From the NCBI GenBank assembly GCA_029243845.1, contig JAQWRF010000291.1:1-6738 (forward strand): DNA of 6,738 nt. Reading direction: 5' to 3'. Numbering within the stretch: the first letter of the stretch is position 1; each line of letters starts with the position of its first letter. Below, in pieces: positions 1 to 5,720 of the stretch. This DNA is from Planctomycetota bacterium (GTDB lineage: Bacteria; Planctomycetota; UBA1135). Both the position numbers and the translations under genes were made by a program. The notes under the pieces were generated by a model that saw only the letters and a program-made list of their open reading frames with translations, did not search any database and was not told the origin of the DNA.

Positions 1-171
1 AGTATCCGGCTTAACAAAGTCGCGCCACCGCTAATCATCGAAAACAGGGTATCCGTAAATCCGCGGCGCTTCATTCGCCGCCCAATAACGACATTCATCG
101 CATGGATGCTTTTCCCTTTGCTCTATCGCTTCGGGGTCTCATCTAAGCGGTTAATGCGGTGGTATGGGTGA
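1..171 (+). CDS. C-terminal end of an unrecognised protein (partial, 5' end outside window)
   Basis: Frame 1 is open from the first base to a TGA at 169-171 and gives 56 residues. The other two plus-strand frames hit stops within about 35 bases. The peptide is basic, with an RRFIRRP stretch, followed by a hydrophobic segment (TFIAWMLFPLLYRFGV) and a short basic tail ending RWYG. That pattern would suit a protein whose C-terminus sits at the membrane. I do not recognise the family. The stop lies 24 nt before the ATG of the asparaginase gene on the same strand, so the two may be co-transcribed. A 6-bp GC-rich hairpin (63-68 with 76-81) falls inside it. It is judged coding because the frame is clean, the composition is protein-like and the spacing to the next gene is short. 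Confidence 0.5.
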   Translation, partial: SIRLNKVAPPLIIENRVSVNPRRFIRRPITTFIAWMLFPLLYRFGVSSKRLMRWYG

Positions 172-195
172 GAAGGTTGTTGTAGGCTAGTTTGC

Positions 196-1269
196 ATGAC
201 AGATTTAACACGCCGTAAATTCCTGCAAGCCACTGGCGCCTCACTTGCAACGACATCATTGCTGGGTGCCGCCACATCGACGCCGCCGTTACCTTCATCT
301 GGTAATCATGAAGGAGTGGTCATATCTTCCGCCAACGGTATAGAAACGGTGAATATCGCATACCAGTTAATGAGCGAGCAAAACATGCGCCCGGTCTCTG
401 CTGCTATTCGCGGAGTTGCAGTCGTTGAGGCCGACCCTAATGACATGTCCGTTGGTTACGGCGGACTTCCTAACGAGCGAGGTGTGGTGCAACTGGATAG
501 TTCTTGCATGGACGGCCCGACGCACAATGCTGGTAGCGTTTCTTGCATTGAAGACATCATGCACCCGGCACAGGTTGCCGAATTGGTCATGGATCGCACG
601 GACCACATTAACTTAGTGGGCCAAGGTGCTCGACAATTTGCTATCGACCACGGTTTCAAAGCCGAAGACTTGCTCACCGAACGTGCGCGAGAAATTTGGT
701 TGAAGTGGCGCGCGAAACGCACTGACGATGATCGCTTGTGGCCTCTTGGCGACACCGTACCAGCCGATCCGTCCTTAGCCGACGAGCCGCGCCCATGGGG
801 CACCATTCACTGTTCGGCGCTTAACGGCGCTGGTGATGTTGGCTGTTGCACAACGACAAGCGGGCTGTCCTTTAAAATACCAGGTCGCATTGGCGATTCA
901 CCCTTAGTCGGCGCAGGAATGTATTGCGATAACGAAATAGGTTCAGCCGGAGCAACCGGCCGCGGCGAAGCAGCCATTATGAGTTGCGGTTCTATGTTAG
1001 TAGTCGAACGCATGCGCGCTGGCGACAGCCCAGAACAAGCTTGCCTATACGTATTGAAGCGCGTTGCCCAACAGGCACAACGCGCTTCAAAGTGGCAACC
1101 AATGCTTTATAAGGATGGAGCCCCTAATTTCGGATTGACTTTCTATGCGATTCGCAAAGACGGAACTTACGCCTCTGCTAGCATGCGCGGTAAGCCAGGT
1201 AGCAGCAAGTTTGCTGTTGCCGACAAGAATGGTGCACGCCTAGAAGACTGCGCGATAGCTTTCGCTTAG
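196..1269 (+). CDS. Tat-exported N4-(beta-N-acetylglucosaminyl)-L-asparaginase family Ntn hydrolase
   Basis: The 357-residue product is a full-length glycosylasparaginase-type Ntn hydrolase. The family cleaves the GlcNAc-Asn bond or related beta-aspartyl/asparagine amides after autoproteolysis. Residues 5-27 form a twin-arginine signal (TRRKFL followed by a hydrophobic stretch ending LLGAA), so export of the folded protein to the periplasm is predicted. The alpha part carries the family signatures VEADPNDMSVGYGGLPNE (about 77-94) and MDGPTHNAGSV (105-115). Autocleavage should occur before Thr203 (GTIHCSALN), the predicted catalytic nucleophile. Downstream substrate-site motifs are TTTSGL (219-224), PGRIGDSPLVGAG (229-241) and ATGRGEA (253-259). 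All expected motifs are present, so it is probably active. The ATG at 196 is the only in-frame start after the upstream stop at 169-171. No convincing Shine-Dalgarno lies at normal spacing. The natural substrate cannot be read from the sequence. Its stop interlocks with the convergent NYN gene. Confidence 0.93.
   Translation: MTDLTRRKFLQATGASLATTSLLGAATSTPPLPSSGNHEGVVISSANGIETVNIAYQLMSEQNMRPVSAAIRGVAVVEADPNDMSVGYGGLPNERGVVQLDSSCMDGPTHNAGSVSCIEDIMHPAQVAELVMDRTDHINLVGQGARQFAIDHGFKAEDLLTERAREIWLKWRAKRTDDDRLWPLGDTVPADPSLADEPRPWGTIHCSALNGAGDVGCCTTTSGLSFKIPGRIGDSPLVGAGMYCDNEIGSAGATGRGEAAIMSCGSMLVVERMRAGDSPEQACLYVLKRVAQQAQRASKWQPMLYKDGAPNFGLTFYAIRKDGTYASASMRGKPGSSKFAVADKNGARLEDCAIAFA
1054..1090. repeat. 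Perfect 13-bp inverted repeat inside the asparaginase gene
   Basis: TTGAAGCGCGTTG at 1054-1066 is the exact reverse complement of CAACGCGCTTCAA at 1078-1090, separated by 11 nt. In RNA this would be a strong hairpin on either strand. It lies within codons for residues about 287-299 of the asparaginase. Neither side is followed by a T-tract, so it is not a canonical intrinsic terminator. Confidence 0.85.
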
Positions 1270-2033
1270 TCTTGATTGTTTTCGTAAAGGTGTTCTTCTG
1301 TAAGAATGTGGTATTGATCAACCGCACTAATCAGGTGGTCACTCATGGATTCTTTGAATGAACAACATTCGAATTTAACACCTTTGGCTTGAATGAGTGG
1401 CGCAACATCTGCGAACACACCATTGCCAGAAACTACAACAATCACGTCTACTTTATCGGCGATGCGGAGCATTTCCATGGCCATGCCTAATTCCCATTCC
1501 GCTTTGCGTGAGCCGTCTCCGCGTTCGATAACTTCGCGCTTGCGAACTTCGAAACCACAGTAACGTAGGTGGTCAGTAAAACCAATTTGATCGAGTCCAT
1601 CGCGTTCGATAACGTATGCGAAAGCACGAGTCAGGCGACGGTTGCGCACGCAAGCACGTAGCATGTGAGCGTAAGACAGGTTGCTGCCGAAAGCCTTCTT
1701 TGCCGAGTGGTACATGTTTTGCACATCTACGAAAACCGCAATATTTTGACGCTTCAAAAAACCGCCAGGTGCGGCATAGCCACCATTGGAAGGAATACGG
1801 CCTGTTAGCGGATCAAGTGCAAGCGCGCGACGCAAGCGTGCGACTTCGTCTTGTAGGTCATAAAAATGATCTTCAAGATCTTCGCGTTCGATGGTCGCAG
1901 CGTCAATAGACGGCTGCAATACAAAGTGCGAGTTAAGCGAAGAGGCAGGTGGTGAAGCGGGAGCTGCAGGCTTAGTTGCGGAAACTACAGTTGCTTCTTC
2001 TCCGCTATTTTCTTTGACTTCTGAGTCAGACAT
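1266..2033 (-). CDS. NYN-domain (LabA/DUF88-like) protein with degenerate catalytic motifs
   Basis: The 255-residue product has three parts. There is a low-complexity acidic and Ala/Pro-rich N-terminus (1-35). A predicted coiled coil follows (about 45-72; EREDLEDHFYDLQDEVARL). A NYN nuclease-fold domain covers about 96-246. NYN domains are PIN-like RNases. The first-strand motif is kept (AVFVDVQN, Asp103). Related proteins, as I recall them, carry K-G-D-W-D and S-G-D-G-D-F. Here these positions read KAEWE (177-181) and SGNGVF (202-207), so conserved Asp residues are Glu, Asn and Val. RNA or protein binding without cleavage is therefore plausible. Two adjacent Cys (223-224) lie near the end of the fold. 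No signal peptide is visible, so it is cytoplasmic. The ATG lacks a Shine-Dalgarno. The stop TAA overlaps the convergent asparaginase stop. It probably has its own promoter. Confidence 0.88.
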   Translation of the reverse strand: MSDSEVKENSGEEATVVSATKPAAPASPPASSLNSHFVLQPSIDAATIEREDLEDHFYDLQDEVARLRRALALDPLTGRIPSNGGYAAPGGFLKRQNIAVFVDVQNMYHSAKKAFGSNLSYAHMLRACVRNRRLTRAFAYVIERDGLDQIGFTDHLRYCGFEVRKREVIERGDGSRKAEWELGMAMEMLRIADKVDVIVVVSGNGVFADVAPLIQAKGVKFECCSFKESMSDHLISAVDQYHILTEEHLYENNQD

Positions 2034-2060
2034 TTATCTAATTATTTAAGGGTTTATGGG

Positions 2061-2073
2061 GGTGAAAATCACC
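2061..2073. repeat. Short palindrome GGTGA-AAA-TCACC
   Basis: A perfect 5-bp stem with a 3-nt centre lies 28 bp upstream of the NYN ATG. On the minus-strand transcript it would fall in the untranslated leader. It is directly adjacent to the next palindrome at 2075-2086. It may be an operator or a leader hairpin; no known site is recognised. Confidence 0.45.
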
Positions 2074-2074
2074 G

Positions 2075-2086
2075 CCGATATATCGG
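2075..2086. promoter_or_regulatory. Perfect 12-bp palindrome CCGATATATCGG, possible operator
   Basis: The 12-bp sequence is fully self-complementary. It can be extended by a further CCG/CGG arm pair (2072-2074 with 2088-2090) if one base, T2087, is bulged. It sits 42 bp upstream of the NYN start, downstream of the predicted TSS, where a repressor could block transcription. A GATATATATC palindrome with a similar core lies at 2145-2154, at the 3' end of the exonuclease gene. The regulator is unknown. Confidence 0.4.
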
Positions 2087-2096
2087 TCGGAACAAA

Positions 2097-2119
2097 TCAA
2101 AGGCTGAACACACCTTTGA
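2097..2119 (-). terminator. Weak stem-loop downstream of the exonuclease gene (possible terminator or attenuator)
   Basis: Read on the minus strand, TCAAAGG and CCTTTGA form a 7-bp perfect stem with a 9-nt loop, followed by the T-rich ATTTGTT. It lies about 20 nt after the exonuclease stop, so it could end the five-gene transcript. The stem is only moderately stable and the T-tract is interrupted, so termination would be inefficient. Because the predicted NYN promoter lies upstream of it, it could instead act as an attenuator in the NYN leader. Confidence 0.3.
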
Positions 2120-2127
2120 GGTTGGCG

Positions 2128-2156
2128 ATTATAGCTAAGCTATTGATATATATCGA
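2128..2156 (-). promoter_or_regulatory. Predicted sigma70-type promoter of the NYN gene
   Basis: On the minus strand a consensus -10 TATAAT (2128-2133) is preceded, after exactly 17 bp, by TCGATA (2151-2156). The latter matches four of six bases of the -35 consensus. The -35 lies in the last codons of the exonuclease gene. Transcription would start near 2121 and give a leader of about 88 nt containing three inverted repeats before the ATG at 2033. This is inferred from sequence only. Confidence 0.45.
2131..2143. repeat. Perfect palindrome ATAGCT-A-AGCTAT over the exonuclease stop codon
   Basis: A 6-bp perfect inverted repeat around one central base overlaps the TAG stop of the exonuclease gene (2140-2142) and the -10/spacer of the predicted NYN promoter. 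It may be an operator covering that promoter or a chance match in AT-rich DNA. Confidence 0.35.
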
Positions 2157-2931
2157 TACTAAGGATTGAATCTAACAAGTAAGTCTTCGTAATCCCGCTA
2201 GTATCGCATTTAGCTTCAAGAATCGTTCGTTTCCCTGAGTTGTAAATAAGACGCGGATGTATTTTAATAGCAACATTGCGCCCGTTAGCTAAACGATAGT
2301 CGATGTGCAGACTAGTACGATTTTCAGCCGCTTCGCGTAAAGCATGAAAGCGTTTGGGTAAGTGCACCTGGCTAGGCTTGAAGCCACTCAAAGGTGCGCC
2401 ATTGCCCATTTTGCTCCAGCATAGTTCTGCGCCGTACTCCTTCTCGATGTGCTGCAGTAGGTGAAAAGTATTTTCGGCATCCGCTAAAGCGCGGTGTGAG
2501 ACTTGATTAGGCAAGTTTAAATCGCGAGTTAAATCGCTAAGTGAATTCGACTTACGCTCTAAGAGTTTGCGCGATGCTGATAGCGTGCAGTAGGTGTTGT
2601 TTTTGTTAATACGCATGTCGGCGCGCCATAACTCGCTGGCCAGCATCGCCGCATCAAAACTAACGTTATGCCCGACGAGTGGCAGGTCGCCAACCCAATC
2701 CATAAAGGCCGGCAATACAGCAGCGGCAATCGGCTCGTTTGCAACCATCGAGTTATCGATGCCATGCACCCGAATAACATGAAATGGGATATCGCATTCT
2801 GGGTTCAGTAGCAACTCGAAGGTGTCCACAATCTTGTTGTCGATAACTTTGATGGCACCGATCTCAATAATTCGCGCACCGGGCGGCATGCCAGTAGTCT
2901 CAGTATCAAAGACCACGTAAGAGCTATGCAC
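2140..2931 (-). CDS. DEDDh-type 3'-5' exonuclease (DnaQ-like) with C-terminal WYL-like domain
   Basis: From the GTG start the product has 263 residues. The exonuclease domain (about 3-165) carries all DEDDh residues: Asp9 and Glu11 in FDTETTG (ExoI), Asp93 in GHNVSFDAAML (ExoII), and His146 and Asp151 in SHRALADAENT (ExoIII). It should be an active two-metal DNA or RNA exonuclease. After a linker, residues about 194-263 resemble a WYL domain: an Ala-Arg-rich helix (ALREAAENR), strand LHIDYRLANGR, HPRLIYNSGK, and a final YLLDSILSIDI matching the family's LDRI-type end. The W-Y-L triplet itself is not kept. The GTG is preferred because GGAAAGG lies 9 nt upstream and the gene then overlaps the transporter gene by 8 nt (GTGCATAG). 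An in-frame TTG at 2949 is the alternative, giving 269 residues. It is the last gene of the five-gene cluster. Its substrate is unknown. Confidence 0.85.
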   Translation of the reverse strand: MHSSYVVFDTETTGMPPGARIIEIGAIKVIDNKIVDTFELLLNPECDIPFHVIRVHGIDNSMVANEPIAAAVLPAFMDWVGDLPLVGHNVSFDAAMLASELWRADMRINKNNTYCTLSASRKLLERKSNSLSDLTRDLNLPNQVSHRALADAENTFHLLQHIEKEYGAELCWSKMGNGAPLSGFKPSQVHLPKRFHALREAAENRTSLHIDYRLANGRNVAIKIHPRLIYNSGKRTILEAKCDTSGITKTYLLDSILSIDIYQ

Positions 2932-3583
2932 GATTATTTTCCTTTCCAATCCACTTTGGCAGATAATTTACACTGAGGTAGAACAGCGGAGTATCAATGA
3001 GCGCAATCATTGATTTAAATAACCACAAGTCGAAAATGGCAACCGACATTTGGGTTGGCGTCCATATTCCGGCGAACAGTACCCACACGACTAATGTTGA
3101 ATCGACTAGCTGCGAGACAATAGTTGAACCGTTATTACGCAGCCACAGATGTTTGCCCGAGGTTAGCTTTTTCCAGAAATGGAAAATTTTGATGTCGATG
3201 AGTTGCGCTACTAAATAGGCAGTCATTGAGGCACCAATAACTCGGTAGCTGTTGCCGAAAACGGTGTGAAAAATGTCATCGTTAACCACCGAGTCGTCAA
3301 TGGCGGGCATGATGTCGGCAATCGCCAATGTAGCAATGACCAGTAGCGAAGCGATGAGTCCGCCGATCACGACCATGTTGGCGCGGGCCTTGCCATATAG
3401 CTCGCTGAGAAGATCGGTGACTAAAAAAGTTAATGGATAGGGGATGACGCCCGCTGACAAAATGAATTCTTTGCCGAATAATTCAATGTGAAAAAATTTA
3501 TTGGCAATGAGGTTGGCTACAACCAGTGACCCCGTAAATAGGGCCGCCAGAATTAAGTAAAGTCGTTCTTCGCGAGGTGTCAT
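2924..3583 (-). CDS. yhhQ: Queuosine precursor transporter, YhhQ/VUT family
   Basis: This 219-residue inner-membrane protein has about six hydrophobic segments (roughly 8-28, 40-57, 69-91, 113-133, 155-172 and 181-205). It matches the COG1738 YhhQ family, whose characterised member imports the queuosine precursors preQ0 and preQ1 for tRNA modification. Family motifs are visible: PYPLTFLVTDLLSELYGKARA (positions 48-68) containing the conserved Asp57 and Glu61, then AQLIDIKIF (126-134), KHLWLRNNGSTIVSQLVD (144-161) with the LWLRN and SQ..D signatures, and a C-terminal amphipathic YLPKW. Length is normal for the family. The ATG overlaps the preceding TGA (ATGA, 4 nt), so translation is probably coupled. 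No queuosine biosynthesis gene is in the window. Its linkage to secreted-protein genes is unexplained and may be incidental. Confidence 0.9.
   Translation of the reverse strand: MTPREERLYLILAALFTGSLVVANLIANKFFHIELFGKEFILSAGVIPYPLTFLVTDLLSELYGKARANMVVIGGLIASLLVIATLAIADIMPAIDDSVVNDDIFHTVFGNSYRVIGASMTAYLVAQLIDIKIFHFWKKLTSGKHLWLRNNGSTIVSQLVDSTLVVWVLFAGIWTPTQMSVAIFDLWLFKSMIALIDTPLFYLSVNYLPKWIGKENNRA
2941..2947 (-). promoter_or_regulatory. Ribosome binding site deciding the exonuclease start
   Basis: GGAAAGG on the minus strand ends 9 nt before the GTG at 2931. This supports the GTG over the in-frame TTG at 2949, which would itself overlap this site. It lies inside the end of the transporter gene. 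Confidence 0.55.
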
Positions 3584-4833
3584 TTCTTTGGAACAACTAA
3601 TTTATTAACCCATGTTGCCCATTGTTCGTCTGCTTGCATGAACGACCAACCATAGGCCTCTTTAAGAGCGCTGCGCTGCGCATCGAGATTGGCGGTAGCG
3701 TTTGGATTGTTTTTAAGAAGGAGAATCCATTTAGCGAATTTCTCTTTGCTGTGTTCGTACATGAACACCATCTTTGACCATGATTCGACGTGTGCATTGA
3801 AAGTAATATCGCCATAACTGCGCATCTTGCCGAGACTGACAAAACCCAGGACCTCTTTTTTAGCGACAATTGATTTTATTGATTTAACCCATTCTTTTGA
3901 GTCTTCGCTGAATTCTGTAGAGCCTTCATCGAGGTCGTACATGTTATACCGAGGGTCGTTGATCTGTGTAAAGTAGTGCCCAAAGCCTACGCGCATCCAG
4001 ACAGGCGCTTCGTACAAATAAAGCATATACGCGTCGAATAGATTGATAATCACGTTATGCAACATTGCGTTGTGTAAGTGACGATCGTGCTTTATTTTTT
4101 CTGATTCTGTAGCCAGGCCAAACCACATAGAGCGTGACACAGGGTTTTCTCCAAAGGGGCGCCAATCGTTATGCCAGCGTTGCGGATGTGAATTGAGTAA
4201 ACCGATGTAGTCGCGCTTCATGGTGCCGATTTCTTTTTCTTTAATCAGTAGCAGCACTTCATGTTTCATCGGCATTCCGAAGTAGCGTCCGAGGCCAAGC
4301 CATTGTGGCAAACCGGGTTTGCGTTTTTCGCTGTCTAACCAATGTTGTTTTAACGTTTCGCTCCAGCCATTTTCTACAGCGTCAATGAAAACATCTTCAG
4401 CGGGCAATTGGGAAAAGGGGTCTTCCTCCCAGCCAAACATATTCATTAAGGCCCGATAGGCATTCTCGGCGCGCCACGCCATTAAGTGAATGCGCATCCA
4501 TGGATCGAGCGTTTTTACTTTCTTGGGCGTGATATGCGGAAAAGCTTTAGCAAATTCAGTCAACTCAGCGAGGTAAACTTTTTTGTCTTTGACGGGTATT
4601 TTCCATGACTTGATATCGGCGCCAAAACGAAAGTGCTTGGTCTCTACCCACATCAATTTTTTGTTGTCAATGCGTTTGCTTATTTCTTCGCTATCGGTGG
4701 TAAAGAACAAATAAGGGCCATGGCCGACAACGCCCGCTTGCTGCATGCGCTCGGGGCTATTAGCACACATCGTGCATTCTGATTCGGTGGCTTGCGCCCC
4801 AAATAGTGCTAGGATTACAGCAGATAAAATCAT
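3580..4833 (-). CDS. Secreted peptidase-MA-like (gluzincin) protein with lost zinc site
   Basis: The 417-residue product starts with a short signal peptide (MILSAVILALFGAQA) whose n-region carries no Lys or Arg, followed by a CxxC pair (Cys20, Cys23). The layout resembles peptidase-MA/DUF1570-like gluzincins. An early WVETKHFRF strand (62-70) is followed by a helical region, a metal-site helix, a PxWxxEG-type motif and a C-terminal helical end (ALKEAYGWSFMQADEQWATW, 389-408). The expected HExxH reads HNVII (259-263), and PxWxxEG-AEYF reads PVWMRVGFGHYF (277-288) with Val282 in place of the glutamate ligand. It is therefore probably a non-catalytic, structural or binding protein in the periplasm. 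The family assignment rests on motif layout and is moderate. It sits between the HEAT-like protein and the transporter, with ATGA overlaps at both ends. Confidence 0.8.
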   Translation of the reverse strand: MILSAVILALFGAQATESECTMCANSPERMQQAGVVGHGPYLFFTTDSEEISKRIDNKKLMWVETKHFRFGADIKSWKIPVKDKKVYLAELTEFAKAFPHITPKKVKTLDPWMRIHLMAWRAENAYRALMNMFGWEEDPFSQLPAEDVFIDAVENGWSETLKQHWLDSEKRKPGLPQWLGLGRYFGMPMKHEVLLLIKEKEIGTMKRDYIGLLNSHPQRWHNDWRPFGENPVSRSMWFGLATESEKIKHDRHLHNAMLHNVIINLFDAYMLYLYEAPVWMRVGFGHYFTQINDPRYNMYDLDEGSTEFSEDSKEWVKSIKSIVAKKEVLGFVSLGKMRSYGDITFNAHVESWSKMVFMYEHSKEKFAKWILLLKNNPNATANLDAQRSALKEAYGWSFMQADEQWATWVNKLVVPKK

Positions 4834-5720
4834 ATTTTATCTGACCAGCTGTTTGCGAGTTCTATAAGTTCCGTCATTGACGGGCGGAGTAAAGGTCCTT
4901 CTCCGGCAACGACAACCCGACAAGCATTAATCGCGCCTAGGCGTAAGGCCGTATCGCTGTTGTTTAGATTGTCAGCTAATAGGTTGGCATTCTCTTTGAC
5001 CCCAAAAAGTTCGAAGAGGTGTAAGCCAAGCAAACGTGATTTCTTGTTAGGGGTAGTCAGCTTTTCTTCAATAATCGACGACATTATCCCTCGCGCCATT
5101 CCTGAAAAATCACGGCGCAGTTGTTGCTTGCTGTCTTTCCATCGCGTATCGATGATTTGGATGCATGCTGCAACAACGGAATCATCACCGCGCCTTATCA
5201 GACCACGCACGCAGTGATACTGCACTTCTTCGCTGTCGTTTTTTAGATGAGCAAGCAGTACCTCCGAACTGTCGTCGCGCGCACTGTCTGCCCAGCGACT
5301 CATAAGGTAGATGTAAACTTCGGTCGGTGTTTTCCTGTTGCACAAATCAAGGGCAATATGCAGATCGTCATCCAGCAAAATAGAATCGAGCGCCACTGTT
5401 AAATACAATTGGCGATCTGTTTTTGCCATGCGTTGAAACGAGGTCAAGCATTTAGGGATGGCTCCTTCGCCGACGGCAATTAACTGCTCAACGCCACCAC
5501 TAACTTCGTTTATGTCGTCTTCTTCATTGATGACGCCTTTTTCAATTAAGCGTAAAGCGGTCATCATCGATTTATTCTCTTTTGATTTCAGTCGCGCAAA
5601 CTTAACTTTTTGCACTACTTGATCGTTGGCAGGAGCATCGAGCTCTTGGCCGAAGATGTGCTGCGGCAAGCACAGCAATGCGATAGCCATAATGAGAAAA
5701 TGGAGTATTGATTTATTCAC
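4830..5720 (-). CDS. Secreted HEAT-repeat-like helical protein, function unknown
   Basis: The 296-residue product has a clear Sec signal peptide (hydrophobic 5-18, likely cleavage after FGQ or IFG near 24) and an almost wholly helical remainder. Paired helices with the look of HEAT/ARM repeats are best seen at about 152-190 (EVLLAHLKNDSEEVQYH, then a second helix ending ACIQII). A second set lies at about 227-270 (SRLLGLHLFELFG, then ANLLADNLNNSDTALRLGA). Such repeats usually scaffold protein contacts; no enzymatic motif is seen. The start is GTG at 5720, giving an 8-nt overlap with the preceding gene (GTGAATAA). No Shine-Dalgarno is visible, so translational coupling is likely. An internal ATG at codon 11 would shorten the signal peptide too much. 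The stop overlaps the next start as ATGA. The gene is real; the role is unknown, perhaps partnering the neighbouring inactive peptidase. Confidence 0.8.
   Translation of the reverse strand: MNKSILHFLIMAIALLCLPQHIFGQELDAPANDQVVQKVKFARLKSKENKSMMTALRLIEKGVINEEDDINEVSGGVEQLIAVGEGAIPKCLTSFQRMAKTDRQLYLTVALDSILLDDDLHIALDLCNRKTPTEVYIYLMSRWADSARDDSSEVLLAHLKNDSEEVQYHCVRGLIRRGDDSVVAACIQIIDTRWKDSKQQLRRDFSGMARGIMSSIIEEKLTTPNKKSRLLGLHLFELFGVKENANLLADNLNNSDTALRLGAINACRVVVAGEGPLLRPSMTELIELANSWSDKI

Noticed and set aside
63..81. GCGGCG/CGCCGC hairpin as a terminator
   Set aside because: It lies inside the partial upstream coding frame and has no following T-tract.
456..806. Minus-strand open frame of 116 residues within the asparaginase gene
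   Set aside because: It lies wholly antisense to a conserved enzyme and its Ser/Arg-rich product matches no family pattern; it is a shadow frame.
1616..1909. Plus-strand open frame of 97 residues opposite the NYN gene
   Set aside because: It is antisense to the conserved NYN domain, with composition typical of a shadow frame.
3597..3869. 90-residue frame on the same strand as the pseudopeptidase but in another phase
   Set aside because: The main frame has the family-like C-terminal motif over the same bases, so this is a shadow and not evidence of a frameshift.
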